A stretch of 47,657 nt of DNA from an uncultured Clostridium sp. (GCA_900542035.1 UQMJ01000021.1:1-47657), one strand, 5' to 3'; positions 7,671 through 16,669 are shown, counted from the first letter of the stretch. Made by a program: numbers and translations. Notes: generated by a model not told the origin, from the letters alone.

Positions 7671-8593
7671 TCGGTTCCGTTTTCCTCTTCCCGTTTTTTA
7701 CGGATAAACACAATAATTCCAATACTGGAAGCAACGGCCACGGCTACCAGTCCCAGGACTGCCGCGGTCATGGCCGCTTTGCTCCCTGTCGTCTGCTTCT
7801 TTTCATGAATGCCGCTCCCTGTGGTGTCCATTGTCTCCGGCAGCGGTTCCGGTGCCTTCGACGGCGCTATGATTTCTTCCGGATCCGGCGCTGTAACCGG
7901 CAGGTCTACTGCATAAGGTTTTGAAATGCACACCCAGAAATCGTTCATTCCATAATGGTAGCCAACATATCCCCACCGTTCTCCATCCGGAGCCTCATAA
8001 ATCTCAGAAAATGTCATCTTATCGATTTCATAAGAACTGCTTCCGATAATATCTCCCGATCCTGGATAACTCCAGAACTGAACCTCTTGTTCTCCATCCG
8101 GAGATAGATGAATCTCTTCTGTGTTTTCCTGAATTTCTTCCTGGTGATCCTTTTTAAATTCTTCACTATCATAAACCAGAGACAATTCATCCATCAATAC
8201 CCATCCGGTTCTGACACTGCCATCCTCTGGAACGCCGCCATAATCCGGCGTAACCTCTCCGTTTTCCCCAATCCGGTACTGGATAACGCCCCATTCTTCC
8301 CCATGACTGTTTTCATAAGTAAAGGACACAAACAGCACGGAACCATTTTCCAGCGCGTCGGTTACCGTTTCCTCTTCGGGATTGTCCGCCACATAAATAT
8401 ATCCTGATTTTCCGTTGGCAAAATAACTCCGGTTATGAAGTTCAAATTCATCTTTCTCCCCCATTTCCCAACGTTCTTCCTGATAAAATTCGTCATCTGG
8501 TTCCCAGATTACGTCCGCCTGGACGGTTGTCCCCTGTATCAGTACTGCGGCAAACACAAGGGCTGCCGCTGATTTTTTCCACATTTTTTTCAT
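7667..8593 (-). CDS. Exported, C-terminally membrane-anchored protein of unknown function
   Basis: I do not recognise a family with certainty. The 308-residue product begins MKKMWKKSAAALVFAAVLIQGTTVQA, a typical signal peptide, then an acidic extracellular part with aromatic-rich segments (GYIYVADNPEEE, GWVLMDELSLVYD, RWGYVGYHYGMNDFWVCI) that look like two SH3-like modules, a Pro/Glu-rich linker and one C-terminal membrane helix followed by RKKREEENGTD. The start at 8593 is chosen because GGAGAGAG precedes it and the signal peptide begins there; an open frame extends 18 codons further. It follows the small membrane gene by 25 bases and so closes a three-gene operon. Confidence 0.6.
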   Translation of the reverse strand: MKKMWKKSAAALVFAAVLIQGTTVQADVIWEPDDEFYQEERWEMGEKDEFELHNRSYFANGKSGYIYVADNPEEETVTDALENGSVLFVSFTYENSHGEEWGVIQYRIGENGEVTPDYGGVPEDGSVRTGWVLMDELSLVYDSEEFKKDHQEEIQENTEEIHLSPDGEQEVQFWSYPGSGDIIGSSSYEIDKMTFSEIYEAPDGERWGYVGYHYGMNDFWVCISKPYAVDLPVTAPDPEEIIAPSKAPEPLPETMDTTGSGIHEKKQTTGSKAAMTAAVLGLVAVAVASSIGIIVFIRKKREEENGTD

Positions 8594-8618
8594 AATCTCT
8601 CTCCTTTTTCCCTTTGCG

Positions 8619-8999
8619 TCAGATAAGCCGCTGTATTCCCTTTCCAATCCAATATGAAGCCATGTTCGCGGTCAGGGAAAACAGCCACGGACGGCGCAGC
8701 TTCCGGTCCGCCCATTGATAGCATACTGCTTCCAGGCAAATAGCCGCCGCTTCTAGCATCACGGTTGCCGCGGCCATAAACCAGGAGGAGGTTTCCCCAT
8801 TTATTTCGCTTCCTATCAGATAGTATGCCGCCACTACTGCTGGATTGGTAAGGAGATTTACTGCGGCTGTCAGTAAAAAAGACAGCGGCTTGCGAGCTCC
8901 CCATAATAACGCGGTCAGACACTCTATCGTGATTGTAAGCGTCAGGGAAATTCCCATTACCGGAAAAATCCAGGTATCAATGCAGGTATTTTCCAGCAT
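8619..8999 (-). CDS. Small integral membrane protein
   Basis: The product has 126 residues and about four hydrophobic segments (near 10-34, 42-62, 70-94 and 104-122). I do not recognise the family. The ATG at 8999 has a GGGGAGG ribosome site 7 bases upstream and lies inside the end of the MFS transporter gene (23-base overlap), which indicates translational coupling. The frame is open further upstream, but that part is covered by the transporter gene. Its position between a transporter and an exported anchored protein suggests an envelope function; no more specific role can be supported. Confidence 0.6.
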   Translation of the reverse strand: MLENTCIDTWIFPVMGISLTLTITIECLTALLWGARKPLSFLLTAAVNLLTNPAVVAAYYLIGSEINGETSSWFMAAATVMLEAAAICLEAVCYQWADRKLRRPWLFSLTANMASYWIGKGIQRLI

Positions 9000-10071
9000 A
9001 ATAACTGCCTCCCCGCAGCAGAACCAGAGACACTCCGCAGAGAATTCCCAGCCCAATCTCTGGTCTCCCAAAAAGTTCTGTAAAAGCCAGACTGCCCAGA
9101 TAAGATGGACAAAATCCCAGGAACAGGGCAAAGGTCAGCAATCCGAAGGAAAATCCCTTCGCTCCTGGCAGAATCCTTGCCACTGCCCACAGCGTAATCG
9201 GCATAGTCATGTTCCAGAAAAATACTGCCAGAATCCCTGCTGCCGGATGAGAAGAAAACAAATACAGTACGCCGGCCGTGACCACTGATACTGCTGCTGT
9301 CTTTTTCACTCCTGCAATATCCGTCAGAAATCCGCCTGCTGCTTTTCCAAGGGCTGCAGCGGCGGCCAGAATCATTCCCGCATCAATACTGTCTTTCCAG
9401 GTAAAGTCCTGGATCATTCCCAGATAGGAACGGAGCACTACAACTGCAAACAGACAGGCTACCGCTGACGCTGCCGCCTGTTTTTTCGCTTTGGTCAGAA
9501 GGTGCTTTTCCGGAAAAACAGAAAACGGACGATTGCCGGACTGATGCCAGATCCCACTCTTTCTGGCACACCAAAAGATACACAGCGCTGCGCCCAATAG
9601 CAGAAACACTGGCCACTCTGTTCCATCCCCTGACTGTTTTGCAAACAGGGTTCCAAAATAAATCCCCAGCGCTCCAGGCGCAACAAAAATCCCCAGAAGC
9701 CCTGCTGATTTTTCGCTTTTGTTTAAAACATCCAGACCTCCGCCCACATGAAACAGGCCGTTTCCAAGTCCTGCAAAAACGGAAGCCGCCGCTGCCCAGA
9801 CAGGCCCCAAAGCTCCTGTCCCTGCCAAAGCAGAAGCCGCTGCCGCCGGAAGATACGAAAACGCCACCAGTATGCAGCCCCAGACTGCCATCCCCGCATT
9901 CCGGTTTTTGTAATCTGCAAATATCCCGACAGGCATCTGCATGGCAAAAGCGAAAAAGTTATAAAGAAGCAGACAAAGATACCAGTTATCCGCCTCATAT
10001 ATCCTTGAGAACATCAGATACGCACAGGCAAAGTCCACAAAAAAATGAACCGCCCCATAAATTGCCGTCAT
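8977..10071 (-). CDS. Major facilitator superfamily transporter
   Basis: The 364-residue protein is almost entirely hydrophobic, with about eleven to twelve membrane helices. Features include an early FxxGxxxDxxxR-like loop (MPVGIFADYKNRNAG, about residues 52-66) and the conserved GLFHVGGG segment, reminiscent of the FHP/FHxxG pattern of the fosmidomycin-resistance (Fsr) branch of MFS exporters; substrate is unknown. The ATG at 10071 is preferred over the longer frame because GGAAGGA lies just before it and residues upstream are charged and atypical. It overlaps the next gene by 23 bases and leads the cluster 10071-7667. Confidence 0.75.
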   Translation of the reverse strand: MTAIYGAVHFFVDFACAYLMFSRIYEADNWYLCLLLYNFFAFAMQMPVGIFADYKNRNAGMAVWGCILVAFSYLPAAAASALAGTGALGPVWAAAASVFAGLGNGLFHVGGGLDVLNKSEKSAGLLGIFVAPGALGIYFGTLFAKQSGDGTEWPVFLLLGAALCIFWCARKSGIWHQSGNRPFSVFPEKHLLTKAKKQAAASAVACLFAVVVLRSYLGMIQDFTWKDSIDAGMILAAAAALGKAAGGFLTDIAGVKKTAAVSVVTAGVLYLFSSHPAAGILAVFFWNMTMPITLWAVARILPGAKGFSFGLLTFALFLGFCPSYLGSLAFTELFGRPEIGLGILCGVSLVLLRGGSYYAGKYLH

Positions 10072-10120
10072 ATTCCTTCCATCCCCCTTACACCGTCTCA
10101 TTCCCATTGGTGTTAAATCC

Positions 10121-10126
10121 AGTATA
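10121..10126 (-). promoter_or_regulatory. Possible extended -10 promoter for the MFS cluster
   Basis: The minus strand reads TG-T-TATACT, an extended -10 element, about 50 bases before the MFS start. No good -35 box is visible at the right distance, so support is modest. Confidence 0.4.
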
Positions 10127-10182
10127 ACATTCTTTTTTTCAGATATTCTTACTTTTTCCGTAAAGAATCCTTACAAGAAGTT

Positions 10183-10209
10183 AAAAAAACCGCCTCGAGG
10201 GCGGTTTTT
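10183..10209 (-). terminator. Terminator of the osmoprotectant ABC operon
   Basis: A GC-rich stem (10189-10194 with 10200-10205, extended by A/T pairs) with loop TCGAG is followed on the minus strand by seven T residues. It begins just past the ATPase stop. The A/T symmetry could let it also act on the plus strand. Confidence 0.85.
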
Positions 10210-10215
10210 CTCCAT

Positions 10216-10962
10216 TTAGTTTTCATCCAGCAGCCGTACTACAAAATCACTGCCTGGATCTTTTTTCACTTCTTCCGGCGTTCCCAGGCGCACCAATTTT
10301 CCAGCTTCCATAATCAGCACCCTGTCTCCAAGCAGCAGCGCTTCCCGAATGTCATGGGTAACAAAGAGAATGGTCAGGGTCATTTCCTTATGAAGGCGTT
10401 TCAGTTCTTTCTGAAGTCCCTTCCTGGTAATGCTGTCTACTGCCCCAAAGGGCTCGTCCATCAGCATCAGCGACGGTTTGGCCGCCAGCGCCCTTGCAAT
10501 TCCGACTCTCTGTTTCTGTCCTCCTGACAGTTCCAAAGGATAACGGTCCGCCATAGACGCTTCTAAGCCTACGGTCTTCAGAAGCATTCTGGTCTGCTCT
10601 TCTTCCTCTTTTTTATTCCATTTTTTAGACAGAGACGGCACATACGCGATGTTCTGCCTTACCGTCATGTGAGGAAACAATCCTACATTCTGGATGGCAT
10701 ATCCAATGCCTCTGCGGAGTCTGGTCTGATCAGCAGTTCTCACATCCTGTCCATCCACAAAAATCTGTCCCTTATCCGGCATCAAAAGACCGTTTATCAT
10801 TTTCAGAAGCGTAGTCTTTCCGCATCCGGAACTTCCGATGATGGTCAGACATTCTCCCCGTTTTACATCCAGGGAGAAGTCATTTAATACCAGAGTCTGG
10901 CCATAAGACAAAGAGACATTCTCAAACCGGACAATCGCGTCCTGATTTTGTTCTTTACTCAT
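10216..10962 (-). CDS. Osmoprotectant-type ABC transporter ATPase (OpuCA/ProV-like)
   Basis: This is the nucleotide-binding subunit of a quaternary-amine (glycine betaine/carnitine/choline) importer. The 248-residue product has Walker A GSSGCGKTT (43-51), Q-loop Gln91, signature LSGGQKQR (145-152), Walker B LMLMDEP (165-171) and the switch histidine in FVTHD. It lacks the C-terminal CBS pair found in OpuAA/ProV/OpuCA, which in those proteins senses ionic strength. The ATG at 10962 overlaps the binding-protein stop by 8 bases; a TTG two codons earlier is an alternative start. It is last in a permease, binding protein, ATPase operon. Confidence 0.87.
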   Translation of the reverse strand: MSKEQNQDAIVRFENVSLSYGQTLVLNDFSLDVKRGECLTIIGSSGCGKTTLLKMINGLLMPDKGQIFVDGQDVRTADQTRLRRGIGYAIQNVGLFPHMTVRQNIAYVPSLSKKWNKKEEEEQTRMLLKTVGLEASMADRYPLELSGGQKQRVGIARALAAKPSLMLMDEPFGAVDSITRKGLQKELKRLHKEMTLTILFVTHDIREALLLGDRVLIMEAGKLVRLGTPEEVKKDPGSDFVVRLLDEN

Positions 10963-11980
10963 TGGCAATCAATCCTTTTTCTGTCAGATAATCCTTTGCA
11001 ATCTGCTTTTCATCCATGCCTTCTACTTCTAACTGGTAATTTAATGTTGCCATGTCTTTATCTGTCAGGATTCCATCCATCTTTTCCAGAGCGTCTTCCA
11101 GTCCAGGGTATTCCTCCAGGGCGTCTTCTCTGACAACGGTTGAGCAGAAGTAATTTACCTGCAGATGCTTATCGTCTTCCAGAGCTACTACGTTGCCGGA
11201 ACCTAACTGGGCGTCTGTCGTATATCCATTGGTTACGTCGATTTCTCCGCTGGCCATTGCCTGATATTTTAATCCGATGTCAATGTCCATTACCTTGCCA
11301 AATTCCAAACCATAGGTATCGCACAGGACTTTAAATCCGTCTGCCCGCTCCAGATAATCCGGATTGCCGCCAAAAGTCAGTTCGCCAGCTGCAGATGCCA
11401 GGTCGGATGTGGTAACCAGGTTGTATTTTTCTGCTGCTTCGCTGGTTACGACGGTAGTATAGGTATTATTAAATCCATATAAACCAATCCAGGTCATACC
11501 GAATTTCTCATGGTATTCATTTACCAGGGTTTCCCAGATTTCATCATCGCTGACGCCTGCTGCATCGTGTCCCAGCACCATCACATAGCCGCTGGAGGTG
11601 TACTCTGGATATAAGTCAAACTCGCCTGCTTCCATAGCCGGCTGGATGTTGGAAGTACCGCCGCCGATACCCTGGGTAATATTTACCGTATAATCGGTGC
11701 TGTCTTCAATCAAAAGCTTTAACATTTCTGCCAGAATGTACTGCTCTGTCATTGGTTTGGTTGCAATTTCAATTGGATCCTTTTTGGCTCCGTCTTTCGC
11801 CTCTTCTGTCTGGGCGCTTTCTGTCTTTGTTTCTTCCGCCTTTGTTTCTTCTGTTTTTGTTTCTTCTGCCTGAGTGGTTTCTGCTGCGGTTGTTTCTGTA
11901 TTCGTTCCTGCGCAGGCGGCAAGGCTTACGACCATTGCTCCGGATACCAGTGCTGCTGCTGCTTTTTTAAATAATCTCAT
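10955..11980 (-). CDS. Osmoprotectant-binding lipoprotein (OpuCC/OpuBC-like)
   Basis: This is the substrate-binding component of the importer. The 341-residue precursor has a lipobox LAAC (20-23), so it would be lipid-anchored outside the membrane, then a Thr/Glu/Lys-rich linker of about 45 residues and a periplasmic-binding fold beginning PIEIATKPMTEQYILAEML. The GIGGGTSNIQPAMEAGEFDLYPEYTSSG segment is typical of the OpuC/QAT family. The ATG at 11980 begins 1 base after the permease stop, so the genes are coupled. The substrate among betaine, choline and carnitine cannot be decided. Confidence 0.87.
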   Translation of the reverse strand: MRLFKKAAAALVSGAMVVSLAACAGTNTETTAAETTQAEETKTEETKAEETKTESAQTEEAKDGAKKDPIEIATKPMTEQYILAEMLKLLIEDSTDYTVNITQGIGGGTSNIQPAMEAGEFDLYPEYTSSGYVMVLGHDAAGVSDDEIWETLVNEYHEKFGMTWIGLYGFNNTYTTVVTSEAAEKYNLVTTSDLASAAGELTFGGNPDYLERADGFKVLCDTYGLEFGKVMDIDIGLKYQAMASGEIDVTNGYTTDAQLGSGNVVALEDDKHLQVNYFCSTVVREDALEEYPGLEDALEKMDGILTDKDMATLNYQLEVEGMDEKQIAKDYLTEKGLIANE

Positions 11981-11981
11981 G

Positions 11982-12632
11982 TTACTGCATTCTCCTTTTC
12001 TTTTTGTATAATTTTTCTGCAAATCCCAGCAGAAGGTCTGCTGTCAGCGCCAGAAGCGCAATTAAAATACTTCCTGCAAACGTCATCTGCGGATTATAGA
12101 TGCTGATTCCCCGATAAATAGCTTTTCCTAATCCGCTGGCCCCAATATAAGATGCCAGACCGCACATGGAAATCGCCATAACCGTCATGCTGCGCAGTCC
12201 GGTCAGAATTACCGGAAACGCCAACGGAAGCGTTACCCTGGTAAGAGTCTGTATTCTGGTACTTCCCATAGCCTTTGCCGCTTCCAGAATGTCCTTGTCT
12301 ACAGTGGTCAGACCTGTATAGGTATTTCGCACCATAGGCATCAGCGCGTATATGGAAATAGCGGTTACTGCATTTTTATCTCCTATGCCCAGGAGGGGAA
12401 TCAGGATACCCAGCATGGAGATAGAAGGAATCGTGTAAAACACATTACAGATTCCAATCACAAAAGGAGCCGCCTTGCGGTACTCGGACAGTACAATCCC
12501 AATGACAAGCCCCAGAGTCCCTGCAATCGCAATTGCCATCAGGGACAAGCGGACATGGGCGGCCAGAAGCTCTAAAAACCATGGCCCTCTCTCCACATAT
12601 AGTCCTATTACTTCTTTTAAAAATTCAATCAT
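11982..12632 (-). CDS. Osmoprotectant ABC transporter permease (OpuCB/ProW-like)
   Basis: The 216-residue membrane subunit has about five to six helices and the EAA-type coupling segment DILEAAKAMGSTRIQTLTRVTLPLAFPVILTG fragment near residues 115-145. It is the first gene of the operon, with AGGAAGT before the ATG. OpuC systems usually carry two different permeases flanking the binding protein; only one is present here, so the transporter would be built on a homodimer, or a partner is encoded elsewhere. Confidence 0.87.
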   Translation of the reverse strand: MIEFLKEVIGLYVERGPWFLELLAAHVRLSLMAIAIAGTLGLVIGIVLSEYRKAAPFVIGICNVFYTIPSISMLGILIPLLGIGDKNAVTAISIYALMPMVRNTYTGLTTVDKDILEAAKAMGSTRIQTLTRVTLPLAFPVILTGLRSMTVMAISMCGLASYIGASGLGKAIYRGISIYNPQMTFAGSILIALLALTADLLLGFAEKLYKKKRRMQ

Positions 12633-12670
12633 ACTTCCTGCCTTTATCTGTTTACTGTGTTTCTCTCACA

Positions 12671-12699
12671 GTTTATCGTTAATTCCGCAATTTGTAAAG
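12671..12699 (-). promoter_or_regulatory. Probable promoter of the osmoprotectant operon
   Basis: The minus strand reads TTTACA (12694-12699), 17 bases, TAAACT (12671-12676). A short hairpin (12654-12659 with 12668-12673, ACTGTG/CACAGT) follows in the presumed leader, overlapping the -10 region. Confidence 0.5.
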
Positions 12700-12725
12700 T
12701 AGTCACTTTCCAGTAACTGCAATTT

Positions 12726-12760
12726 AAAAATCCCGCAAACGGAATTTCCGCCTGCGGGAT
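12726..12760 (-). terminator. Terminator of glnN
   Basis: An 8-bp outer stem (12730-12737 with 12753-12760, ATCCCGCA) and a 5-bp inner stem (12740-12744 with 12746-12750) are followed on the minus strand by TTTTAAATT. It begins 19 bases after the glnN stop. Confidence 0.85.
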
Positions 12761-12779
12761 AGCGATTGCTTTTTATTTT

Positions 12780-14897
12780 TTACACTTCAAAAATCAAATC
12801 TCCATAGCTCGGGAATGGCCACAAATCCTTATCCATAATCATTTCCAGCTTATCTGCAGGAGTACGCAGCTGATCCATCGCCGGCACTACCCGACGGTAA
12901 TACGCTTTTGCCTGGGCCTCTCCTGCTTCCATTGCGGCGCACTCTTCTGTCACATCTGAAAGATCGGACAGAGCCTTTTTCATCTCTGCTAGCAGGGCGG
13001 ACGTCTTTACCAGAAGTTCGGTCTGGACGCTGACATCTGCCTGGGGACACGCGCTCGTGACTGCCTGGATAGACTGGGCCAGCTGGGTGGTATATTTAAT
13101 CACAGCCGGAACAATCTGCTTTCCTGCCATATCAATCATGGTTCTGGCTTCAATGTTCATGGTCTTGGCATAGGCCTCATATTCAATTTCTACACGTGAC
13201 TCCAGCTCCGCTTTTGTAAATACATGGAACTCTTCAAACAGCTTGATCGCCTTTGGAGTAATCAGGGTTTCAATCGAGTCTACGCTGCAGCTGATATTCG
13301 GAAGTCCTCTGCGGGCCGCTTCCTCTACCCATGCCTGGGAATAGCCATTGCCGTTAAAGATGACCCTTCTGTGGGAAGTAAACAGTTCCTTGATTAAATC
13401 ATGGACTGCCATCTCGAAATCTTCTGCCTTTTCCAGCCGGTCTGCCGCCTCTTTAAAAGCTTCCGCCACAATGGTGTTTAGCACAATATTAGGAGATGCT
13501 ACTGAATCGGAAGCTCCCAGCATACGGAACTCAAATTTGTTTCCAGTAAATGCAAACGGGGAGGTACGGTTCCGGTCGGTTGCATCTTTATACAAATCCG
13601 GAAGTGTTTTTATACCTGTTTTTAAAGTGCCGCCTGTTTTGGAATGGGTGGCTTCTCCTGTGCTGCAAAGCTGGTCGATAACATCCTCCAGCTGTTCTCC
13701 TAAAAATACGGAGATAATCGCCGGCGGCGCTTCCTGGGCCCCCAGACGCTGATCGTTTCCTGGGTTTGCAGCCGACTCTCTCAACAGATCCGCATGGACG
13801 TCCACTGCTTTTAAAATACAGGCCAGAACCAGTAAAAACTGGACATTTTCATGAGGGGTATCTCCTGGATTTAACAGGTTAATGCCGTCATCTGAAATCA
13901 GGGACCAGTTGTTGTGTTTTCCAGAACCGTTCACGCCTTTAAACGGTTTTTCATGGAGCAGGCAGTTCATTCCATGACGCTCTGCCACCTTCTTTAACGT
14001 CTCCATGGTCATCTGGTTATGATCCACTGCCACGTTGGCTTCTGCATAAATAGGCGCCAATTCGTGCTGAGCCGGAGCCGCCTCGTTATGCTGGGTCTTT
14101 GCCGACACCCCCAGCTTCCACAGCTCCGTATTTAGCTCTTTCATAAATGATCCTATCCGTTCTCGGATAATTCCGAAATAATGATCATCCATTTCCTGGC
14201 CCTTTGGCGGCATTGCGCCAAACAGAGTACGTCCGGCATAAATCAGATCTTTTCTCTGCATATATTTCTCGTGATCCACCAGAAAATATTCCTGTTCCGG
14301 TCCTACGGAAGGCACTACCCGCTTGGCCGTGGTGTTGCCGAACAACCGGAGAATCCGCAGCGCCTGCTCTTCTACCGCCTGCATGGAACGCAGAAGAGGA
14401 GTCTTTTTATCCAGCGCCTCTCCTTTATAAGAGCAGAACGCGGTCGGGATACACAACGTTACTCCGATAGCGTCCTCCTTTAAAAAGGCTGGAGAAGTAC
14501 AGTCCCACATGGTGTATCCTCTCGCCTCGAAGGTTGCCCGAAGGCCTCCTGACGGGAAGGAAGATGCGTCTGGTTCGCCTTTAATCAGCTCTTTTCCGGA
14601 AAACTCCATAATGGCTTTCCCATTGGAATCCGGCGCAGACAAAAAGGAATCCTGCTTTTCTGCCGTAATTCCGGTCAGCGGCTGAAACCAATGGCTGTAA
14701 TGGGTCGCGCCGCGCTCAATCGCCCATTCTTTCATTGCGTGAGCAACCGCATCGGCAATGCTGGAATCCAGATCTGCCCCGTCTTCTATGGTTTTTTTCA
14801 GCTTCTTATAAACGCTTTTGGGAAGATGTTCCCGCATAACGGTATCATTAAACACATTCTTTCCAAAAATCTCAGACACATTGATGCAATCACTCAT
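12780..14897 (-). CDS. glnN: Type III glutamine synthetase
   Basis: Glutamine synthetase condenses glutamate and ammonia using ATP. At 705 residues this is the large GSIII (GlnN) form of Bacteroides, cyanobacteria and many Clostridia, not the ~450-residue GSI. GSIII hallmarks include GPEQEYFLVD, the KTQHNEAAPAQHELAPIY region and GVNGSGKHNNWSL, which correspond to the substrate and metal site. The ATG at 14897 (MSDCINVSEIFG) is chosen because AAGGAGAAA lies before it; six extra in-frame codons upstream would overlap that site. It is monocistronic with a clear promoter and terminator. Confidence 0.96.
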   Translation of the reverse strand: MSDCINVSEIFGKNVFNDTVMREHLPKSVYKKLKKTIEDGADLDSSIADAVAHAMKEWAIERGATHYSHWFQPLTGITAEKQDSFLSAPDSNGKAIMEFSGKELIKGEPDASSFPSGGLRATFEARGYTMWDCTSPAFLKEDAIGVTLCIPTAFCSYKGEALDKKTPLLRSMQAVEEQALRILRLFGNTTAKRVVPSVGPEQEYFLVDHEKYMQRKDLIYAGRTLFGAMPPKGQEMDDHYFGIIRERIGSFMKELNTELWKLGVSAKTQHNEAAPAQHELAPIYAEANVAVDHNQMTMETLKKVAERHGMNCLLHEKPFKGVNGSGKHNNWSLISDDGINLLNPGDTPHENVQFLLVLACILKAVDVHADLLRESAANPGNDQRLGAQEAPPAIISVFLGEQLEDVIDQLCSTGEATHSKTGGTLKTGIKTLPDLYKDATDRNRTSPFAFTGNKFEFRMLGASDSVASPNIVLNTIVAEAFKEAADRLEKAEDFEMAVHDLIKELFTSHRRVIFNGNGYSQAWVEEAARRGLPNISCSVDSIETLITPKAIKLFEEFHVFTKAELESRVEIEYEAYAKTMNIEARTMIDMAGKQIVPAVIKYTTQLAQSIQAVTSACPQADVSVQTELLVKTSALLAEMKKALSDLSDVTEECAAMEAGEAQAKAYYRRVVPAMDQLRTPADKLEMIMDKDLWPFPSYGDLIFEV

Positions 14898-14955
14898 TAG
14901 ATTTTCTCCTTCCAATATGCGGATTTATTAGTAACATTCATAAAATCTGTTTTTC

Positions 14956-14984
14956 ATTGTAATGGCTCTTTTCAAAAAAGTAAA
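14956..14984 (-). promoter_or_regulatory. Promoter of glnN
   Basis: The minus strand reads TTTACT (14979-14984), 17 bases, TACAAT (14956-14961), 58 bases before the ATG. The surrounding DNA is very A/T-rich. Confidence 0.65.
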
Positions 14985-15006
14985 GAGAAAATACAAAAAG
15001 TTTACG

Positions 15007-15037
15007 AAAAAAGAAGAGAGCGGCTCAAAAAAGCCGC
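15007..15037 (-). terminator. Terminator of the downstream wall-repeat gene
   Basis: A 6-bp GC stem (15020-15025 with 15032-15037, GCGGCT/AGCCGC) is followed on the minus strand by a pyrimidine tract ending in six T residues. It lies 47 bases past the stop of the gene at 15084. Confidence 0.65.
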
Positions 15038-15083
15038 ACCCTCCTGATTTCGGTTGGAATTTGCCCTGATTATGTTTTTCTGA

Positions 15084-16598
15084 TTAGTCGTTGTCAACCT
15101 TTTCGGTTGCTTCATAAGTATTTTTGTTGATGGTATATTTTACGCCGTCGATTTCTACGGTGCCGCTCTTCTTGACAGCTCCGCTGCGGCTTACTGCTAC
15201 CTGGGTGCCGTCTGCAATCAGAACCTTCTTGCCGCTCTCATCCATAATATCGTCTTCTACGGTGTACAGCATATAAGAGCTGCCGTCTTCTGCATCTACC
15301 CGTTTGCCTTCGCTGTCGTAAATAGCCCCGCTTACCAATGCGTTGGTATACGCCTGGCCGTTCTTCTTAAAGTAGTACGTTACGTTTTCGCCATCGTCAT
15401 CATACTCGGTCTTGCCGATCTGCATCTGACCATTTTCAGAACCATCGTCGGTACTGAAGTAGTAAATGCCATTGTTTGCCAGTTTGCTTCCGCCAGAACG
15501 GTATGCTTCTCCTTCTAATTTAAGGATTCCGTCTAATACCCTGCCGTTTTCATCAAACAGGTAGGTCTTGTTTTTGATTACTTTGGCTGCTACGTTGTAG
15601 TAAAGATCTCCGGTGTACAGGTCGGTTGCGGTTACGCCTTCTGCATCGTGAGCCTTTGCGTCTTTTGCCTCATCATTGAACGCCTCGCCCTTATTGCTTA
15701 AGTAGTACCAATACTGGTCGCCTTCCTGATCCTTATCATCCGGATCATAGGTATAAATCCATCCGCTTCTGCGGTATCCGGTATCTTCTGTATAGAATGC
15801 TGCCGCATCTGTGGCAATCTGGACTGTACCGTCAGAAACCCCTGGAGTTCCTACTACCCAGGTATCATCCATAATGCCGTTTTCGTCAAAGGTATAATAA
15901 AATCCGTTGATGTATTTGTTCTGGTTCTTCACAGCGCGTCCGTTGGTTCCAAAGTAGTACCAGCCTTCGCTGTCCTCCGGACTTCCGTCGCTTTCATAGT
16001 CCTCTTCCGGAATCTCCAGATACTGCCAGCCGGTCGCTGCCCAGCCTTCGTTTTCATCGCCGAAATAATAGGTGGCCTCATTTCCGCTGGAAAGTTCAAC
16101 ATCCTGCCAGCCGCTTAACATATGGCCGTCTTCGTCAAATGCAAAGGTACTCTTCTTATCCATGTTTTCGCCATGGGGAATGTTGGTAAAGACCTTCTTG
16201 CCGTCTTCGCCTCTCTTTGCCTTACCGTCTGAGCCAAAGAAATACCACAGTGTCGAAACGTCTTCCTGATCCGAGCACTCATTATCGCCTTCGTTGTCTA
16301 CAGAAACCCAGGTATTGGTTACCTTTGCTCCGTTGGCGTCTACATAATACTTATCATCGTTGGATCCGGAAGTAACAATAGTATCTTTTGCCATATAGCC
16401 TTCGCTGTCTAAATAGAACCAGTTATTTCCGCTCTTTTTCCAGGTATCGGTAACCCGATCTCCATCGCTGTCTAAATAAACCCATTCTTCGCCTTCCTGT
16501 TCCCAATGAGCTGTCCCTGCAAATGCCATGCCGGATGCGCCTATACTCATCAATGCACCAGCAGTCAGAACTGCTGCTGTTTTCATCTTTCTTTTCAT
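15084..16598 (-). CDS. Cell-wall-binding-repeat protein, paralog 2
   Basis: The 504-residue secreted protein has a signal peptide ending at MAFAG and then consists almost wholly of degenerate choline-binding/CW-type repeats (GTAHWEQEGEEWVYLDSDG, NNWFYLDSEGYMAKD, YYFGTNGRAVKNQNKYING and others). Such repeats form beta-hairpin solenoids that bind wall glycopolymers. There is no catalytic domain and no LPXTG or C-terminal anchor. Overall it is highly acidic (Asp/Glu-rich). It is highly similar along its whole length (roughly three quarters by eye) to the gene at 16872-18374, so the two arose by tandem duplication. The ATG at 16598 has AAGGAGA before it. Confidence 0.8.
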   Translation of the reverse strand: MKRKMKTAAVLTAGALMSIGASGMAFAGTAHWEQEGEEWVYLDSDGDRVTDTWKKSGNNWFYLDSEGYMAKDTIVTSGSNDDKYYVDANGAKVTNTWVSVDNEGDNECSDQEDVSTLWYFFGSDGKAKRGEDGKKVFTNIPHGENMDKKSTFAFDEDGHMLSGWQDVELSSGNEATYYFGDENEGWAATGWQYLEIPEEDYESDGSPEDSEGWYYFGTNGRAVKNQNKYINGFYYTFDENGIMDDTWVVGTPGVSDGTVQIATDAAAFYTEDTGYRRSGWIYTYDPDDKDQEGDQYWYYLSNKGEAFNDEAKDAKAHDAEGVTATDLYTGDLYYNVAAKVIKNKTYLFDENGRVLDGILKLEGEAYRSGGSKLANNGIYYFSTDDGSENGQMQIGKTEYDDDGENVTYYFKKNGQAYTNALVSGAIYDSEGKRVDAEDGSSYMLYTVEDDIMDESGKKVLIADGTQVAVSRSGAVKKSGTVEIDGVKYTINKNTYEATEKVDND

Positions 16599-16631
16599 AA
16601 ACAATCTCCTTCTTTTCTCTAACTTGGTTGT

Positions 16632-16669
16632 CTTGATGTTTACAACTCTATTCTATGGAGAGATTGTGT
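16632..16669 (-). promoter_or_regulatory. Shared upstream element, copy before paralog 2
   Basis: On the minus strand ACACAAT (16663-16669) is followed after 17 bases by TTGTAAACATCAAG (16632-16645). The same two blocks, with an 18-base gap, precede paralog 1. Conservation of only these blocks between otherwise diverged upstream regions points to a shared regulator or promoter architecture. Confidence 0.5.
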
